The notes beneath the pieces were generated by a model. It made no database searches. It was not told the origin of the DNA and was given only the letters and a program-made list of their open reading frames with translations. From Holtiella tumoricola (GTDB taxonomy: Bacteria; Bacillota; Clostridia; Lachnospirales; Cellulosilyticaceae): 64,000 nucleotides of DNA. The DNA lies in assembly GCF_027857615.1 (NCBI RefSeq), contig NZ_JAQIFT010000029.1, positions 1-64,000 on the forward strand. The letters run 5' to 3'. A program made the position numbers and the translations under genes. This document shows, piece after piece, positions 34,614-44,336 of this stretch (position 1 is the stretch's first letter; each line of letters starts with the position of its first letter).

Positions 34614-35933
34614 GTGGAATATACAATAAATGAAGTATTGCAATTTGTTGAAGAAAATGATGTGAAGTTTGTAAAGTTAGCCTTTTGTGATATATTAGGT
34701 AACCAAAAAAATGTATCGATTATGGCCAGTGAATTGCCACGTGCTTTTCAAAGTGGGATATCTTTTGATGCTTCAGCAGTAAAAGGGTTTATGAATGTAG
34801 AGGAATCTGATTTATTTTTATTCCCTGACGCTTCCACTGTTTCAATTTTACCTTGGCGTCCTCAACAAGGAAGAGTCATAAGAATTTTTTGTGATATTAA
34901 GAAACCTGACGGGACGCCTTTTGAAGGTGATGGAAGAAACATCTTAAAGCAAGCAATACAAAGAGCAGAAACGATGGGGTATCAATGTAAGATTGGTCCA
35001 GAATGTGAATTTTATCTCTTTGAATTAAATGATAAAGGCTATCCAACTAAAGAACCACATGACCGAGCTGGATACTTTGATATTGCACCTTTTGATCGTG
35101 GAGAAAATGTGAGACGTGAGATTTGTCTAACATTAGAGGAGATGGGCATTCAACCAGAGAGTTCTCATCATGAGCAGGGGCCAGGTCAAAATGAAATTGA
35201 TTTTAAATATAGTGATGCATTGCAAGCAGCAGATAACCTGATTACATTTAAATCTGTTGTTAAGAGTGTGGCAGCACAAAATGGATTATTTGCTTCATTT
35301 ATGCCAAAGCCATTTGAAGACAAAAGTGGAAATGGGCTTCATATTAATCTTTCACTTTCAAAAAATGGTGTAAATATCTTTAGAAATAATGAAAATAATC
35401 ATTCTAAAGAAGCTGAAAGTTTTATACAAGGTGTACTAGATAGAATTGTAGAGATTACAGCATTCTTAAATCCACTAACCAATTCTTATAGACGACTAGG
35501 ACTAGATGAAGCACCAAAGTATGTTACATGGTCTCATCAAAATCGTTCTCAACTTATTCGTATTCCAGCAGCTCAAGGAGAATACGTACGAATGGAATTA
35601 CGTTCAGCAGACGGAGCATGTAATCCTTATATAGCATTTGCTTTAATTATCCATGCTGGATTAGAAGGTATGGAAGCACAAAAAACACTAGAACCCGCAA
35701 CCAATTATAATCTTTATGAAGTGGAGCCTTCTAAAATAGAAGGCATTAAACAATTACCAAGTACATTAAAAGAGGCTTTAGAGTATGCCAAGAAAAGTGA
35801 TTTTGTTAAACAGGTTTTAGCTCCGATTACTTTAAAGAAATATCTCGCCATCAAAGAAGAGGAATATAACCAAGTTATAAGTGCTAAGGACCAGCTTCAG
35901 GCTGAGGAAGAGGCTTATTTTACTCGTGTTTAG
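34614..35933 (+). CDS. glnA: Glutamine synthetase type I
   Basis: 439 residues, the short (non-adenylylated, Bacillus/Clostridium-like) GSI-alpha size. Marks: SSHHEQGPGQNEIDF (about 190-204), GNGLHINLSL (about 242-251), NRSQLIRIPA and ELRSADGACNPY. The start is GTG 34614 with GGAGG 8 bases upstream; another in-frame GTG at 34599 is itself part of that ribosome site. It follows the glutamate synthase operon by 51 bases and precedes the ANTAR regulator by 29, so GS, GOGAT and regulator probably are one unit. Confidence 0.95.
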   Translation: MEYTINEVLQFVEENDVKFVKLAFCDILGNQKNVSIMASELPRAFQSGISFDASAVKGFMNVEESDLFLFPDASTVSILPWRPQQGRVIRIFCDIKKPDGTPFEGDGRNILKQAIQRAETMGYQCKIGPECEFYLFELNDKGYPTKEPHDRAGYFDIAPFDRGENVRREICLTLEEMGIQPESSHHEQGPGQNEIDFKYSDALQAADNLITFKSVVKSVAAQNGLFASFMPKPFEDKSGNGLHINLSLSKNGVNIFRNNENNHSKEAESFIQGVLDRIVEITAFLNPLTNSYRRLGLDEAPKYVTWSHQNRSQLIRIPAAQGEYVRMELRSADGACNPYIAFALIIHAGLEGMEAQKTLEPATNYNLYEVEPSKIEGIKQLPSTLKEALEYAKKSDFVKQVLAPITLKKYLAIKEEEYNQVISAKDQLQAEEEAYFTRV

Positions 35934-35962
35934 TATAGACTAGGTTGAAAGGATGGTGAGTG

Positions 35963-36532
35963 ATGGGAGACGTACTCATTGTGTCAAGTTCTCCAAAGGG
36001 AGTAGCCCTTTTAGAGGAATTGCTTAAAGCTGGGCAAATGAATAAGATTACTTCAGCCGGGAGTGGTAGTGAAGCCAGGAGAAGAGTGGCTCAAAGTGAG
36101 CTTGAAATGGTTATTATTAATACACCACTTACAGATGAATTTGGAGATGAATTGGCATTCTTTGTGACTGACCGTACTTCAGCTGGAGTGATTATGTTAG
36201 TCAAGAATGAGCTAGTAGATGATATCGCATTAAAGGTAGAAGACTATGGTGTATTTATAGTTGAAAAACCTATTGGAAAAGCATTGTTTTACCAAGCAAT
36301 AAAATTAGTAACAGCCTCTAGACGACGTATGTTGGGGCTTAAAAAGGAAAACTTAAAATTACAAAGTAAGATTGAAGAAATTAGATTAGTAGATCGTGCA
36401 AAATGTACACTTATACAATATTTAAATATGAGTGAAGAACAGGCACATAAATATATAGAAAAGCAAGCGATGGATAGACGAACAACTAGAAAAAATGTTG
36501 CAGAGAGTATATTAAAGGTTTATGAAAGTTAA
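35963..36532 (+). CDS. ANTAR-domain response regulator (NitR-like antiterminator)
   Basis: 189 residues: a receiver-like domain (about 1-120), a coiled linker (LGLKKENLKLQSKIEEI, about 122-138) and a C-terminal three-helix ANTAR domain (about 139-188). The receiver segment has NTPLTDEFGDE where the phospho-accepting Asp is usually within a D-x-x-x-P turn, so classical phosphorylation is uncertain. ANTAR proteins bind paired RNA hairpins and prevent termination. Next to glnA in clostridia they act in nitrogen control. Likely targets are leader terminators in this cluster, though I did not find a clear twin hexaloop there. Confidence 0.87.
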   Translation: MGDVLIVSSSPKGVALLEELLKAGQMNKITSAGSGSEARRRVAQSELEMVIINTPLTDEFGDELAFFVTDRTSAGVIMLVKNELVDDIALKVEDYGVFIVEKPIGKALFYQAIKLVTASRRRMLGLKKENLKLQSKIEEIRLVDRAKCTLIQYLNMSEEQAHKYIEKQAMDRRTTRKNVAESILKVYES

Positions 36533-36577
36533 AGGCCATGCCTTTTAAAATAGAATGAATTAACAGGAAGTGAGAAC

Positions 36578-37417
36578 ATGCTAAGAAAATTTATTAAGAT
36601 GGAAGGCTGTGGCAATGATTATATTTATTTTGATTGCCTAAATGAGGATTTGCCACATCCAGAACAAGTAAGTATCACAGTATCCGATAGACACTTTGGA
36701 ATAGGTGGAGATGGTATTGTACTTATTTGTACTTCAGATGTAGCAGATGCCAAAATGCGTATGTTTAATACAGATGGCAGTGAAGGTAAAATGTGTGGCA
36801 ATGCCATTAGATGTGTTGGAAAGTATTTATATGATCATAAGATAGTTACAAAAGAGTCTATAGATATTGAAACATTAAGTGGTATCAAACACTTGAAATT
36901 GAATGCCGAGAACGGGCAAGTACAATCTGTGTGCGTAGATATGGGGGCACCAATACTTGAGCCTAAAGCTATTCCAGTCAATCTTGAAGGTACGCAGATT
37001 GTACATCAAGATATTCAAATAGGAAGAAATAGTTATCCTATAACATGTGTATCTATGGGGAACCCTCACTGCATTATTTTTGTAGAAGAAGTAGCTTCTA
37101 TGGAACTTGAAAAAATAGGGCCACTCTTTGAGCATGCAGAGATATTCCCAGAACAAGTAAATACTGAATTCGTAAGAGTTATTGATGAACATACTTTAGA
37201 AATGCGTGTATGGGAAAGAGGAAGTGGAGAAACATTGGCATGTGGTACAGGGGCTTGTGCGACTGTAGTAGCGGCTGTACTAAATGGCATTTGTAAACAA
37301 AATGAAGAAGTAACAGTAAAATTACGTGGTGGAGAACTTAAAATCATCCATTCAGATGAAACTGTTTATATGACTGGCGCAGCACGAAAGACTTTCGAGG
37401 GGGTAGTAGAACTATGA
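36578..37417 (+). CDS. dapF: Diaminopimelate epimerase
   Basis: Interconverts LL- and meso-diaminopimelate for lysine and peptidoglycan. 279 residues. The two catalytic cysteines are in MCGNAIRC (about Cys73) and ACGTGACA (about Cys222), and the N-terminal MEGCGNDYIY is typical. GGAAGTGAG precedes the ATG. It overlaps pyrG by 4 bases (ATGA), and dapL, which makes its LL-DAP substrate, follows pyrG. Confidence 0.96.
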   Translation: MLRKFIKMEGCGNDYIYFDCLNEDLPHPEQVSITVSDRHFGIGGDGIVLICTSDVADAKMRMFNTDGSEGKMCGNAIRCVGKYLYDHKIVTKESIDIETLSGIKHLKLNAENGQVQSVCVDMGAPILEPKAIPVNLEGTQIVHQDIQIGRNSYPITCVSMGNPHCIIFVEEVASMELEKIGPLFEHAEIFPEQVNTEFVRVIDEHTLEMRVWERGSGETLACGTGACATVVAAVLNGICKQNEEVTVKLRGGELKIIHSDETVYMTGAARKTFEGVVEL

Positions 37418-39006
37418 CAAAATTTATTTTCGTAACAGGTGGTGTTGTATCAGGACTTGGTAAAGGGATCACAGCAGCATCATTAGGTCGCTTATTAAAA
37501 GCCAGAGGATTAAAGGTAGCAGCACAAAAGCTAGATCCTTATATCAATATTGACCCAGGAACAATGAGCCCTTATCAACATGGTGAAGTGTATGTGACAG
37601 AAGATGGAGCAGAGGCAGACTTAGATTTAGGTCACTATGAAAGATTTATAGATGAAAACTTAAACAAATACTCTAACTTAACTACAGGTAAAGTCTATTG
37701 GAGTGTATTAAATAAAGAACGTAATGGAGACTACTTAGGAGAGACAGTACAGGTTATTCCTCATGTTACTAATGAAATAAGAGAATTTATTTATGCTGTA
37801 GGGCAAAAAACTGATGCCGATATTGTCATTACAGAAGTGGGAGGAACAACTGGAGATATAGAAGGTCTACCTTTCTTGGAGGCAATTCGTCAACTTTCAC
37901 ATGAAGTCGGACGAGAGAATTGCCTCTTTATTCATGTCACTTATGTACCTTATATTAAAGGATCTAATGAGCATAAATCAAAACCAACTCAACATTCAGT
38001 TAAAGAACTTCAATCATTAGGGATTATGCCAGATATTATTGTGACACGTAGTGATGAGCCTATTGATCAAACAATCAAAAAAAAAATTGCCTTATTCTGC
38101 AATGTGAAAATGGATTGTGTTGTTGAAAATATTACGTTGCCAGTACTATATGAGGCACCTATGATGTTAGAAGAACAAAACTTCTCAAGTATTGTATGTC
38201 GTGAACTACACTTAGAATGTCCACCGCCAGACCTTACAGAGTGGGAACAGCTTATAGAAACAATTAAAGGAAGTACAAAAGAAACAACGATAGCCTTAGT
38301 AGGTAAATATGTAAAATTACATGATGCTTATCTTTCTGTTGCAGAAGCACTTTATCATGCAGGCTATGCAAATGGTGCAAAAGTTCAAATTAAATGGATT
38401 GATTCAGAGACCATTACTGAAAAGAATGTAAAAGAAGTATTAGAAGGTTGCGATGGTATCCTCATTCCAGGAGGATTTGGTAATCGTGGTGTAGAAGGAA
38501 AAGTTATAACAGCTAACTACGCAAGAGTACATAATATTCCTTACCTAGGTATTTGTTTAGGTATGCAAATCGCAGTAATGGAATATGCTAGAAATGTATT
38601 AGGATATGAAGGGGCAACATCTAGTGAGTTTGATGCAGAGGCTAAGTACCCAGTTATTGATTTAATGGAAGATCAATATGAACGCCATGCTAAAGGTGGC
38701 ACAATGAGACTTGGTGCATATCCTTGTAAAATACAAGAAGATTCTATGATGGCAAGAGCTTACGAAGAAACAATGATTTCAGAAAGACATAGACATCGTT
38801 ATGAATTCAATAATACTTATAGAGAGCAATTAGAAGAGGCTGGTTTATCTATAACAGGAACATCACCAGATGGTTACTTAGTAGAAGCTGTAGAATACAC
38901 AGAAAATGATTTCTATGTAGGTGTACAGTTCCATCCAGAGTTTAAAAGTCGTCCAAACAAAGCACACCCTCTTTTCCGAGCTTTCATTGCAGCAAGTATA
39001 CGCTAG
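37414..39006 (+). CDS. pyrG: CTP synthase
   Basis: Converts UTP to CTP with glutamine and ATP. 530 residues: the amidoligase domain begins KFIFVTGGVVSGLGKGI with the P-loop, and a class I glutaminase occupies about 285-530 with nucleophile loop GICLGMQ (Cys near 380) and VGVQFHPEFKSRP containing the catalytic His-Glu. It starts inside the dapF stop and is followed by dapL after 21 bases, so the three are translationally linked. Confidence 0.97.
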   Translation: MTKFIFVTGGVVSGLGKGITAASLGRLLKARGLKVAAQKLDPYINIDPGTMSPYQHGEVYVTEDGAEADLDLGHYERFIDENLNKYSNLTTGKVYWSVLNKERNGDYLGETVQVIPHVTNEIREFIYAVGQKTDADIVITEVGGTTGDIEGLPFLEAIRQLSHEVGRENCLFIHVTYVPYIKGSNEHKSKPTQHSVKELQSLGIMPDIIVTRSDEPIDQTIKKKIALFCNVKMDCVVENITLPVLYEAPMMLEEQNFSSIVCRELHLECPPPDLTEWEQLIETIKGSTKETTIALVGKYVKLHDAYLSVAEALYHAGYANGAKVQIKWIDSETITEKNVKEVLEGCDGILIPGGFGNRGVEGKVITANYARVHNIPYLGICLGMQIAVMEYARNVLGYEGATSSEFDAEAKYPVIDLMEDQYERHAKGGTMRLGAYPCKIQEDSMMARAYEETMISERHRHRYEFNNTYREQLEEAGLSITGTSPDGYLVEAVEYTENDFYVGVQFHPEFKSRPNKAHPLFRAFIAASIR

Positions 39007-39027
39007 ATCTATAAAGGAGTGATAGAA

Positions 39028-40206
39028 ATGAAAATTAATGAGAACTATTTAAAGTTAGAACAAAGTTATTTGTTCTCTACTATTGCTAAGAAAGTAGCAG
39101 AGTTTACAAAACAAAATCCAGATGTGCGTGTGATTAGATTAGGGATAGGTGATGTAACAAGGCCATTATGTCCAGCGGTTACAAAAGCATTACATGAAGC
39201 TACAGATGAAATGGGGATTAAAGAAACATTTAAAGGATATGGACCAGAACAAGGTTATGCTTTTTTACGTCAAACAATCAGTGAGTACTACAAAGGGCAT
39301 CATACAGAGGTAAGTGAAGATGAAATCTTTGTAAGTGATGGTGCTAAAAGTGATTTAGGAAATATCTTAGATATTTTTGATGCAGATAATACTGTACTTA
39401 TTCCAGATCCAGTGTACCCAGTATATGTAGATACAAATATTATGGCAAACAGAACAATTTGTTATATGGAAGCAAACAAAGACAATAACTTCTTACCTAT
39501 GCCAGACTATGCAGTTGATGCAGATATTATTTACCTATGTTCACCAAACAACCCAACAGGTGCTGTCTACTCAAAAGACCAGCTTAAAGAGTGGGTGGAC
39601 TATGCATTAGCTAAGAATGCTATTATTTTATTTGATGCTGCTTATGAAGCATTCATTGGTGATGAAACATTACCAAGAAGTATTTATCAAATTGAAGGTG
39701 CAAAAAAATGTGCTATCGAATTTTGTTCTCTTTCTAAGACAGCAGGATTTACAGGAACAAGATGTGGTTATACAGTGGTACCTTTTGAATTAAAATGTGG
39801 TGATGTAGCCCTACATTCATTATGGCTTAGAAGACAAACCACTAAATTTAATGGTGTACCTTATATTATCCAAAAAGCTGCTGCGGCAATCTTCACACCG
39901 GAAGGGCAACAGCAGATCAAAGAAAATATTGAGTACTATAAGCAAAATGCTGCTTTACTTACAGAAGCATTAACAGAGTTAGGTATGTCTTTTATTGGTG
40001 GAGAGCATTCACCCTATATTTGGCTAATGTGTAAATCTGGTATGACTTCATGGGAGTACTTCGAATACCTTCTTCAGGAGGCTCATATCGTTGGTACACC
40101 AGGTAGTGGATTTGGTAAGAATGGAGAAGGATACTTCAGACTTACAGCATTTGGTGAAAGAGAAGACGTAGAAGAAGCAATCAAACGCTTAAAAGCATTA
40201 AAATAA
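39028..40206 (+). CDS. dapL: LL-diaminopimelate aminotransferase
   Basis: PLP enzyme converting tetrahydrodipicolinate directly to LL-DAP, 392 residues. Marks: VIRLGIGDVTRPL (about 35-47), CSPNNPTGAVYS (about 172-183) and the PLP lysine in SLSKTAGFTGTRCGY (Lys near 237). The ATG at 39028 follows AAGGAGTGATAGAA; a slightly earlier in-frame ATG lacks a site. With dapF it gives the short aminotransferase route to meso-DAP. Confidence 0.96.
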   Translation: MKINENYLKLEQSYLFSTIAKKVAEFTKQNPDVRVIRLGIGDVTRPLCPAVTKALHEATDEMGIKETFKGYGPEQGYAFLRQTISEYYKGHHTEVSEDEIFVSDGAKSDLGNILDIFDADNTVLIPDPVYPVYVDTNIMANRTICYMEANKDNNFLPMPDYAVDADIIYLCSPNNPTGAVYSKDQLKEWVDYALAKNAIILFDAAYEAFIGDETLPRSIYQIEGAKKCAIEFCSLSKTAGFTGTRCGYTVVPFELKCGDVALHSLWLRRQTTKFNGVPYIIQKAAAAIFTPEGQQQIKENIEYYKQNAALLTEALTELGMSFIGGEHSPYIWLMCKSGMTSWEYFEYLLQEAHIVGTPGSGFGKNGEGYFRLTAFGEREDVEEAIKRLKALK

Positions 40207-40227
40207 TAAATACAAAATAAAAAATAG

Positions 40228-40277
40228 AGGCTTCTCTAACTGTATGTGTATAGTAGTTAGAGGGGCCTTTAATTTTT
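40228..40277 (+). terminator. Terminator after dapL
   Basis: AGGCTTCTCTAAC (40228-40240) pairs with GTTAGAGGGGCCT (40256-40268), with minor mismatch, then TTTAATTTTTT. Confidence 0.8.
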
Positions 40278-40390
40278 TATCTTTTATCTTAAGTGTAAGA
40301 ACTTATTAAAAATTTACATTTATAGCCTATAATAAAGATAGAAGATATGACGGAAAATAGATTATAAGATTGGAGAGAAAATAAGAAATT

Positions 40391-40849
40391 ATGATTAATT
40401 TTAGAGAAGCTCAACAAGGAGATGAAGAAGGTGTTCTTAAGGTTGTTAGAGAAGTGCTTAGTGAATATGGATTAGAATTTAATCCAGAAGAGGAAGATTT
40501 AGATGTCACCAATTTAGAAAAATACTATATGAATAATAAGGGATGGTTTCAAGTTATCCTTGAAGACAATAGAATTATTGGATCTACAGGAATATTTAAA
40601 GTAGATGAAACGACTTGTGAACTTAGAAAAATGTATCTATTACCAAGTTATCAAGGAAAAGGTTTAGGTAAGAAGCTTATGGAAAATGCTTTAGAAGCAG
40701 CTAAAGTGTTAGGCTATAAAACAATAACACTTCAAACCAATTCAGTACTCGTTAAGGCATTGCCTCTTTATGAGCGTTTTGGCTTTAGACAAGAAAAAGG
40801 AATAGAAGTATGTAGTCGCTGTGATTTATTCATGAAGAAAGTCCTATAA
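40391..40849 (+). CDS. GNAT family N-acetyltransferase
   Basis: 152 residues. The acetyl-CoA loop is in LRKMYLLPSYQGKGLGKKLM (about 77-96), and the C-terminal LYERFGFRQEKGIEVCSRCDLFM is typical of the ArsN2/YjaB-like small-molecule group. The ribosome site is modest (GGAGAG further upstream than usual). Single gene after the dapL terminator; substrate unknown. Confidence 0.85.
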   Translation: MINFREAQQGDEEGVLKVVREVLSEYGLEFNPEEEDLDVTNLEKYYMNNKGWFQVILEDNRIIGSTGIFKVDETTCELRKMYLLPSYQGKGLGKKLMENALEAAKVLGYKTITLQTNSVLVKALPLYERFGFRQEKGIEVCSRCDLFMKKVL

Positions 40850-41012
40850 GGTCTGCAAAAGTTGAATTATTTAAAAATTTTGTTATAATTAAGAATAACC
40901 CAGAATAACTTTAAGAAAACTTAAGAAATAGAATCAGGGTTTTTAATAATTGCTTGATAATATAGTAATATAAACAGCATGGTATAGCTTATAAAATGAA
41001 CGGGGGATTATT

Positions 41013-42083
41013 ATGATTTATAAAATTGATATGCTCTCACAGGCAGCAAAAGTAAAAGGGCAAGGTGTACTTTCTGCTTATGATGAACAAGTAAACCTTG
41101 TAAAAGAGGGGTTAAAGGACCAATTTGTAGTAACTGAAAATAAATGGCCAGATGCAGACATTACTCATTATCATACTGTCAATTTTAGATATTTCTTATC
41201 TATCCCATTTGCAAAATTTAACGGGGTAACAGTAGGATATGTGCACTTCTTGCCAGAAACAGTAGATAGTAGTTTACAGTTACCGAAGGTATGCAAGGCG
41301 GTTTTTTATAAGTATCTTATACAGTTTTATAAAAGTATGGATCATCTTGTAACAGTTAATCCATATTTTATTGATAGATTAGCAGCTTATGGGGTAGACC
41401 CAGAAAAGGTAACTTATATTCCTAATTTTGTTTGTGATAAACAATTCTATCCAATGGAAAAGTCTAATAAGAAGAATTTAAGAGAGAAATATAACTTAGA
41501 TACGGATAAATTTACGGTATTATGTGTAGGACAGCTCCAAACGAGAAAAGGTATATTTGACTTTATACAAATAGCTAAAGAAATGCCTCATATGCAATTT
41601 GTATGGGCAGGAGGCTTCTCATTTGGGAAAATGACAGATGGCTATAAAGAAATTAAAGAAGTAGTGGAAAATCCACCAGACAATCTTAAGTTCTTAGGAA
41701 TTATCGATAGAGAACTGATGAATGAAGTCTATAACTTAGGAGATGTGATGTTCTTACCATCTTTTGAAGAATTATTCCCAATGACTATTTTAGAATCTAT
41801 GAATTGCAAAATACCTATTTTATTAAGAGACATTGATATTTATAAAAATATACTATTTGATTTCTATTTAAGAGGAAATAATACAGAAGAATTTAAAAAT
41901 ATTTTAGAGCGTCTATCACAAGATGAACTCTACTATCAAAAGGCATGTGCTTCCTCTTGGAAAGGGCATGAATTTTATCATAGAGACCATGTATTAAGCA
42001 TGTGGGATGAATTCTACAATCAAATCTTAAATGAAACAAAGCCAGTAAAGATTAAAACCTTGCTGAATAGGTTTGTAGGATAA
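41013..42083 (+). CDS. Family GT4 glycosyltransferase (probable glycolipid synthase)
   Basis: 356 residues, GT-B fold. The C-terminal nucleotide-sugar domain has LCVGQLQTRKGIFDFIQIA (about 171-189) and the E-x7-E pattern in PSFEELFPMTILESM (about 249-263). The N-terminal half contains YVHFLPETVDSSLQLP, a segment I associate with diacylglycerol glucosyltransferases of Gram-positives. It would act at the cytosolic membrane face. It overlaps the next, flippase-like gene by 1 base (TAATG); this pair is common in Firmicutes. The exact acceptor is inferred. Confidence 0.82.
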   Translation: MIYKIDMLSQAAKVKGQGVLSAYDEQVNLVKEGLKDQFVVTENKWPDADITHYHTVNFRYFLSIPFAKFNGVTVGYVHFLPETVDSSLQLPKVCKAVFYKYLIQFYKSMDHLVTVNPYFIDRLAAYGVDPEKVTYIPNFVCDKQFYPMEKSNKKNLREKYNLDTDKFTVLCVGQLQTRKGIFDFIQIAKEMPHMQFVWAGGFSFGKMTDGYKEIKEVVENPPDNLKFLGIIDRELMNEVYNLGDVMFLPSFEELFPMTILESMNCKIPILLRDIDIYKNILFDFYLRGNNTEEFKNILERLSQDELYYQKACASSWKGHEFYHRDHVLSMWDEFYNQILNETKPVKIKTLLNRFVG

Positions 42084-43117
42084 TGAAGATTAAAAAAAGA
42101 AATTTAATTATTATCTTAATTTCTCTTATAGGAATCATTAGTTATGTAAGTTATAAAGAACAGAGTAATCTCTTAATGATTTTTAGTAAGGCAAAGATAG
42201 AGTGGATTCTAGGTACACTACTACTCATGGTAGTGTACTGGGGCCTAGAAAGTTTTATTTTACACTTAGTGACTGCAAAGCTTCATCCTAGGCAGAAGTT
42301 TAAGTCTACGGTTCAGACCACAATGATCGGGCAGTTTTTTAACTGCATTACACCTTTTTCTAGTGGAGGTCAGCCGATGCAAGCATTGCATATGGTTAAA
42401 ACAGGCGTACCTTTTGGAATAGCCAGTAGCTGTCTGCTTACTAAATTTATAGTCTATCAAGTTGTACTTACGCTATACTCCTTGGTGGTTTTATATTTTA
42501 AGCTAGAAGAATTCTCACAGACCGTAAGTGGCTTTACTTATATGGTGTGGTTTGGATTTGCAGTGAATACAGCCGTTGTTCTTGGCTTACTTTCTATTGG
42601 TTACTTTAAAAATGGGACTGTTAAATGGACATGCAAAGTAATAGATGGGTTAGGAAAGCTTGGATGGGTCAAGGATGTAGAAAGAAAAAAGCACTACATT
42701 AGAAAAGAATTTGATAGCTTTTATAAAAGCTTTAAATGGATGAAACAGAATAAAGAAATGATTTTAGCAATGATGATTTGTTCAGTCATTCAGCTTACAG
42801 TGTATTTTTTAGTACCTTATTTTATACTAAGGGCTTTTAATCTAAATGGATCAGTAATATCAATCATTTCAGCACAAGCTTTTGTGCTTATGATTTCAAG
42901 TTTTATTCCATTACCAGGCGCAGCTGGAGGGGCAGAGGTAAGTTTCTTTACTTTCTTTAGGCTATTCTTCCCGCCAAATCTTTTAAATGTCTCCATATTG
43001 ATATGGAGAATGATCACTTTCTATTTAACTATATGTGTAGGCATGTGCTTTACATTTTGGAAGAAAGATGAAAGACCAGTAAGAGAACGATTAAAAAACA
43101 AAACAAAAAAAGCCTAA
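42083..43117 (+). CDS. Flippase-like membrane protein (UPF0104 / LPG-synthase TM region)
   Basis: 344 residues with about seven or eight membrane spans and the family motif FFNCITPFSSGGQPMQA (about 92-108), plus SSFIPLPGAAGGAEVSFF near 275-292. It is homologous to the N-terminal flippase half of MprF but has no synthetase half. Coupled to the glycosyltransferase upstream, it could move the glycolipid product across the membrane. Its stop codon is inside the terminator stem at 43106-43140. Confidence 0.87.
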   Translation: MKIKKRNLIIILISLIGIISYVSYKEQSNLLMIFSKAKIEWILGTLLLMVVYWGLESFILHLVTAKLHPRQKFKSTVQTTMIGQFFNCITPFSSGGQPMQALHMVKTGVPFGIASSCLLTKFIVYQVVLTLYSLVVLYFKLEEFSQTVSGFTYMVWFGFAVNTAVVLGLLSIGYFKNGTVKWTCKVIDGLGKLGWVKDVERKKHYIRKEFDSFYKSFKWMKQNKEMILAMMICSVIQLTVYFLVPYFILRAFNLNGSVISIISAQAFVLMISSFIPLPGAAGGAEVSFFTFFRLFFPPNLLNVSILIWRMITFYLTICVGMCFTFWKKDERPVRERLKNKTKKA

Positions 43118-43140
43118 ATCGTAAGATTTAGGCTTTTTAA
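43104..43140. terminator. Bidirectional terminator between flippase-like gene and tRNA
   Basis: AAAAAGCCTAAATC and GATTTAGGCTTTTT form a 14-bp stem with loop GTAA, with A and T runs on both sides. It ends the rightward gene and the leftward tRNA. Confidence 0.85.
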
Positions 43141-43141
43141 A

Positions 43142-43214
43142 TTGCGGAGTCAGGACTTGAACCTGAGACCTTCGGGTTATGAGCCCGACGAGCTGCCAAC
43201 TGCTCCACTCCGCG
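43142..43214 (-). tRNA. Initiator tRNA-fMet (CAT)
   Basis: Read leftward from 43214 it starts CGCGGAG and ends CTCCGCAA; all four arms are present. The anticodon loop CTCATAA gives CAT. The unpaired C1-A72 and the three G-C pairs (GGG/CCC) next to the anticodon loop are initiator marks, so elongator tRNA-Met is unlikely. CCA is not encoded. Confidence 0.93.
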
Positions 43215-43374
43215 TCAATGTGATAAAAGTAGTATATACCTAATAAAAAGAGAAGTCAACACTAAAAGGGAAAGAAAATTATACAATTTTTGGAAAATGA
43301 GTTTAGACTTTAGTAAAGATACGCTTTTAGGTATAATGGTTATAACAAAGAAAAGACTTAAAGGAGGAGAAAGA

Positions 43375-44214
43375 ATGAAAGTAGATTTACACATGCATAC
43401 TTATTTTTCTGATGGAACCATGTCGCCACAAGAAATTGTAGATAAAGCAGTAGATAGAAATGTAGAGATTTTAGCTATTACAGATCATAATAAATTAGAA
43501 TCTTGGGAAGGATTGCAAGAAGCAGCACGTAAAGCAGGTATTATCCCTATTCGTGGAGTAGAGATTAATGCCAGCTATAAAGATAAAGTAGTACATCTTC
43601 TTGCCTATGGATTTGAAGATTCTAAACGTCTTTTTGAGCTGATTGACTTAGCAGACCGTGAAATGAATCGTATGAGTGATGATCTTGTTGTAAATTTAGA
43701 AAAGGTAGATTCACGTGTTTCAGTAGCTGATTTTGAAACCTATACGTATGATAGACGTAAAGGTGGATGGAAAGGTCTACATTACCTATTTGATAGAGGA
43801 CTAAGCTCAAGATTATTTGAGGGATTTAGATATTATAGAGAATATGGTTGTGATTTCACAGAGTATGGATTCCCAAGTCTTGAGGAACTATGTGATGCGA
43901 TTAAAGAAGCAGGTGGATATAGCGTGCTTGCTCATCCCATGTCTTACTTCAAAGAACTCTCACAAGAAGCTTTAGAAGAAGAATTAGAAACACTTAGAAA
44001 TATGGGATTACAAGGTGTTGAATGTTACTATCCAACACATAGTGAAATGATGACTAAGACCTGTTTAGACTTCTGTAATAAGCATAATATGCTTATTACA
44101 ACAGGAAGTGATGAACATGGAGAGTTTGGAAAAGAAGCAAAAACTTTAGACCAAACCATTGGATGTATGAATATAACAAGAGACATGGTAAATATCAAGC
44201 CATTACTTAAATAA
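43375..44214 (+). CDS. PHP-domain phosphoesterase (RNase AM/TrpH-like)
   Basis: 279 residues of the PHP metallo-phosphoesterase fold with the metal motifs in order: DLHMHTYFSDGT (about 4-15), ITDHNKLE (about 39-46), RGVEIN (about 61-66), VLAHP (about 183-187) and TGSDEHG (about 243-249). Related proteins hydrolyse 3',5'-nucleotide bisphosphates or short 5' RNA ends. AAAGGAGGAG precedes the ATG at 43375, which sets the start; longer forms lack a site. A strong terminator follows. Confidence 0.88.
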   Translation: MKVDLHMHTYFSDGTMSPQEIVDKAVDRNVEILAITDHNKLESWEGLQEAARKAGIIPIRGVEINASYKDKVVHLLAYGFEDSKRLFELIDLADREMNRMSDDLVVNLEKVDSRVSVADFETYTYDRRKGGWKGLHYLFDRGLSSRLFEGFRYYREYGCDFTEYGFPSLEELCDAIKEAGGYSVLAHPMSYFKELSQEALEEELETLRNMGLQGVECYYPTHSEMMTKTCLDFCNKHNMLITTGSDEHGEFGKEAKTLDQTIGCMNITRDMVNIKPLLK

Positions 44215-44221
44215 AAAAGGA

Positions 44222-44278
44222 AAAGGGAGATTTGATAAGAATTAATTAGAAAATTCTTATCAAATCTCCCTTTTTAGT
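44222..44278 (+). terminator. Terminator after the PHP gene
   Basis: A stem of about 20 bp: GGGAGATTTGATAAGAATT with AATTCTTATCAAATCTCCC around a short loop, followed by a T run. Confidence 0.9.
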
Positions 44279-44336
44279 TGGATTCTGTAGTAAAATAAAG
44301 ATAGCATCTATTTTCTAATTATAAGGGGGATAAGCT

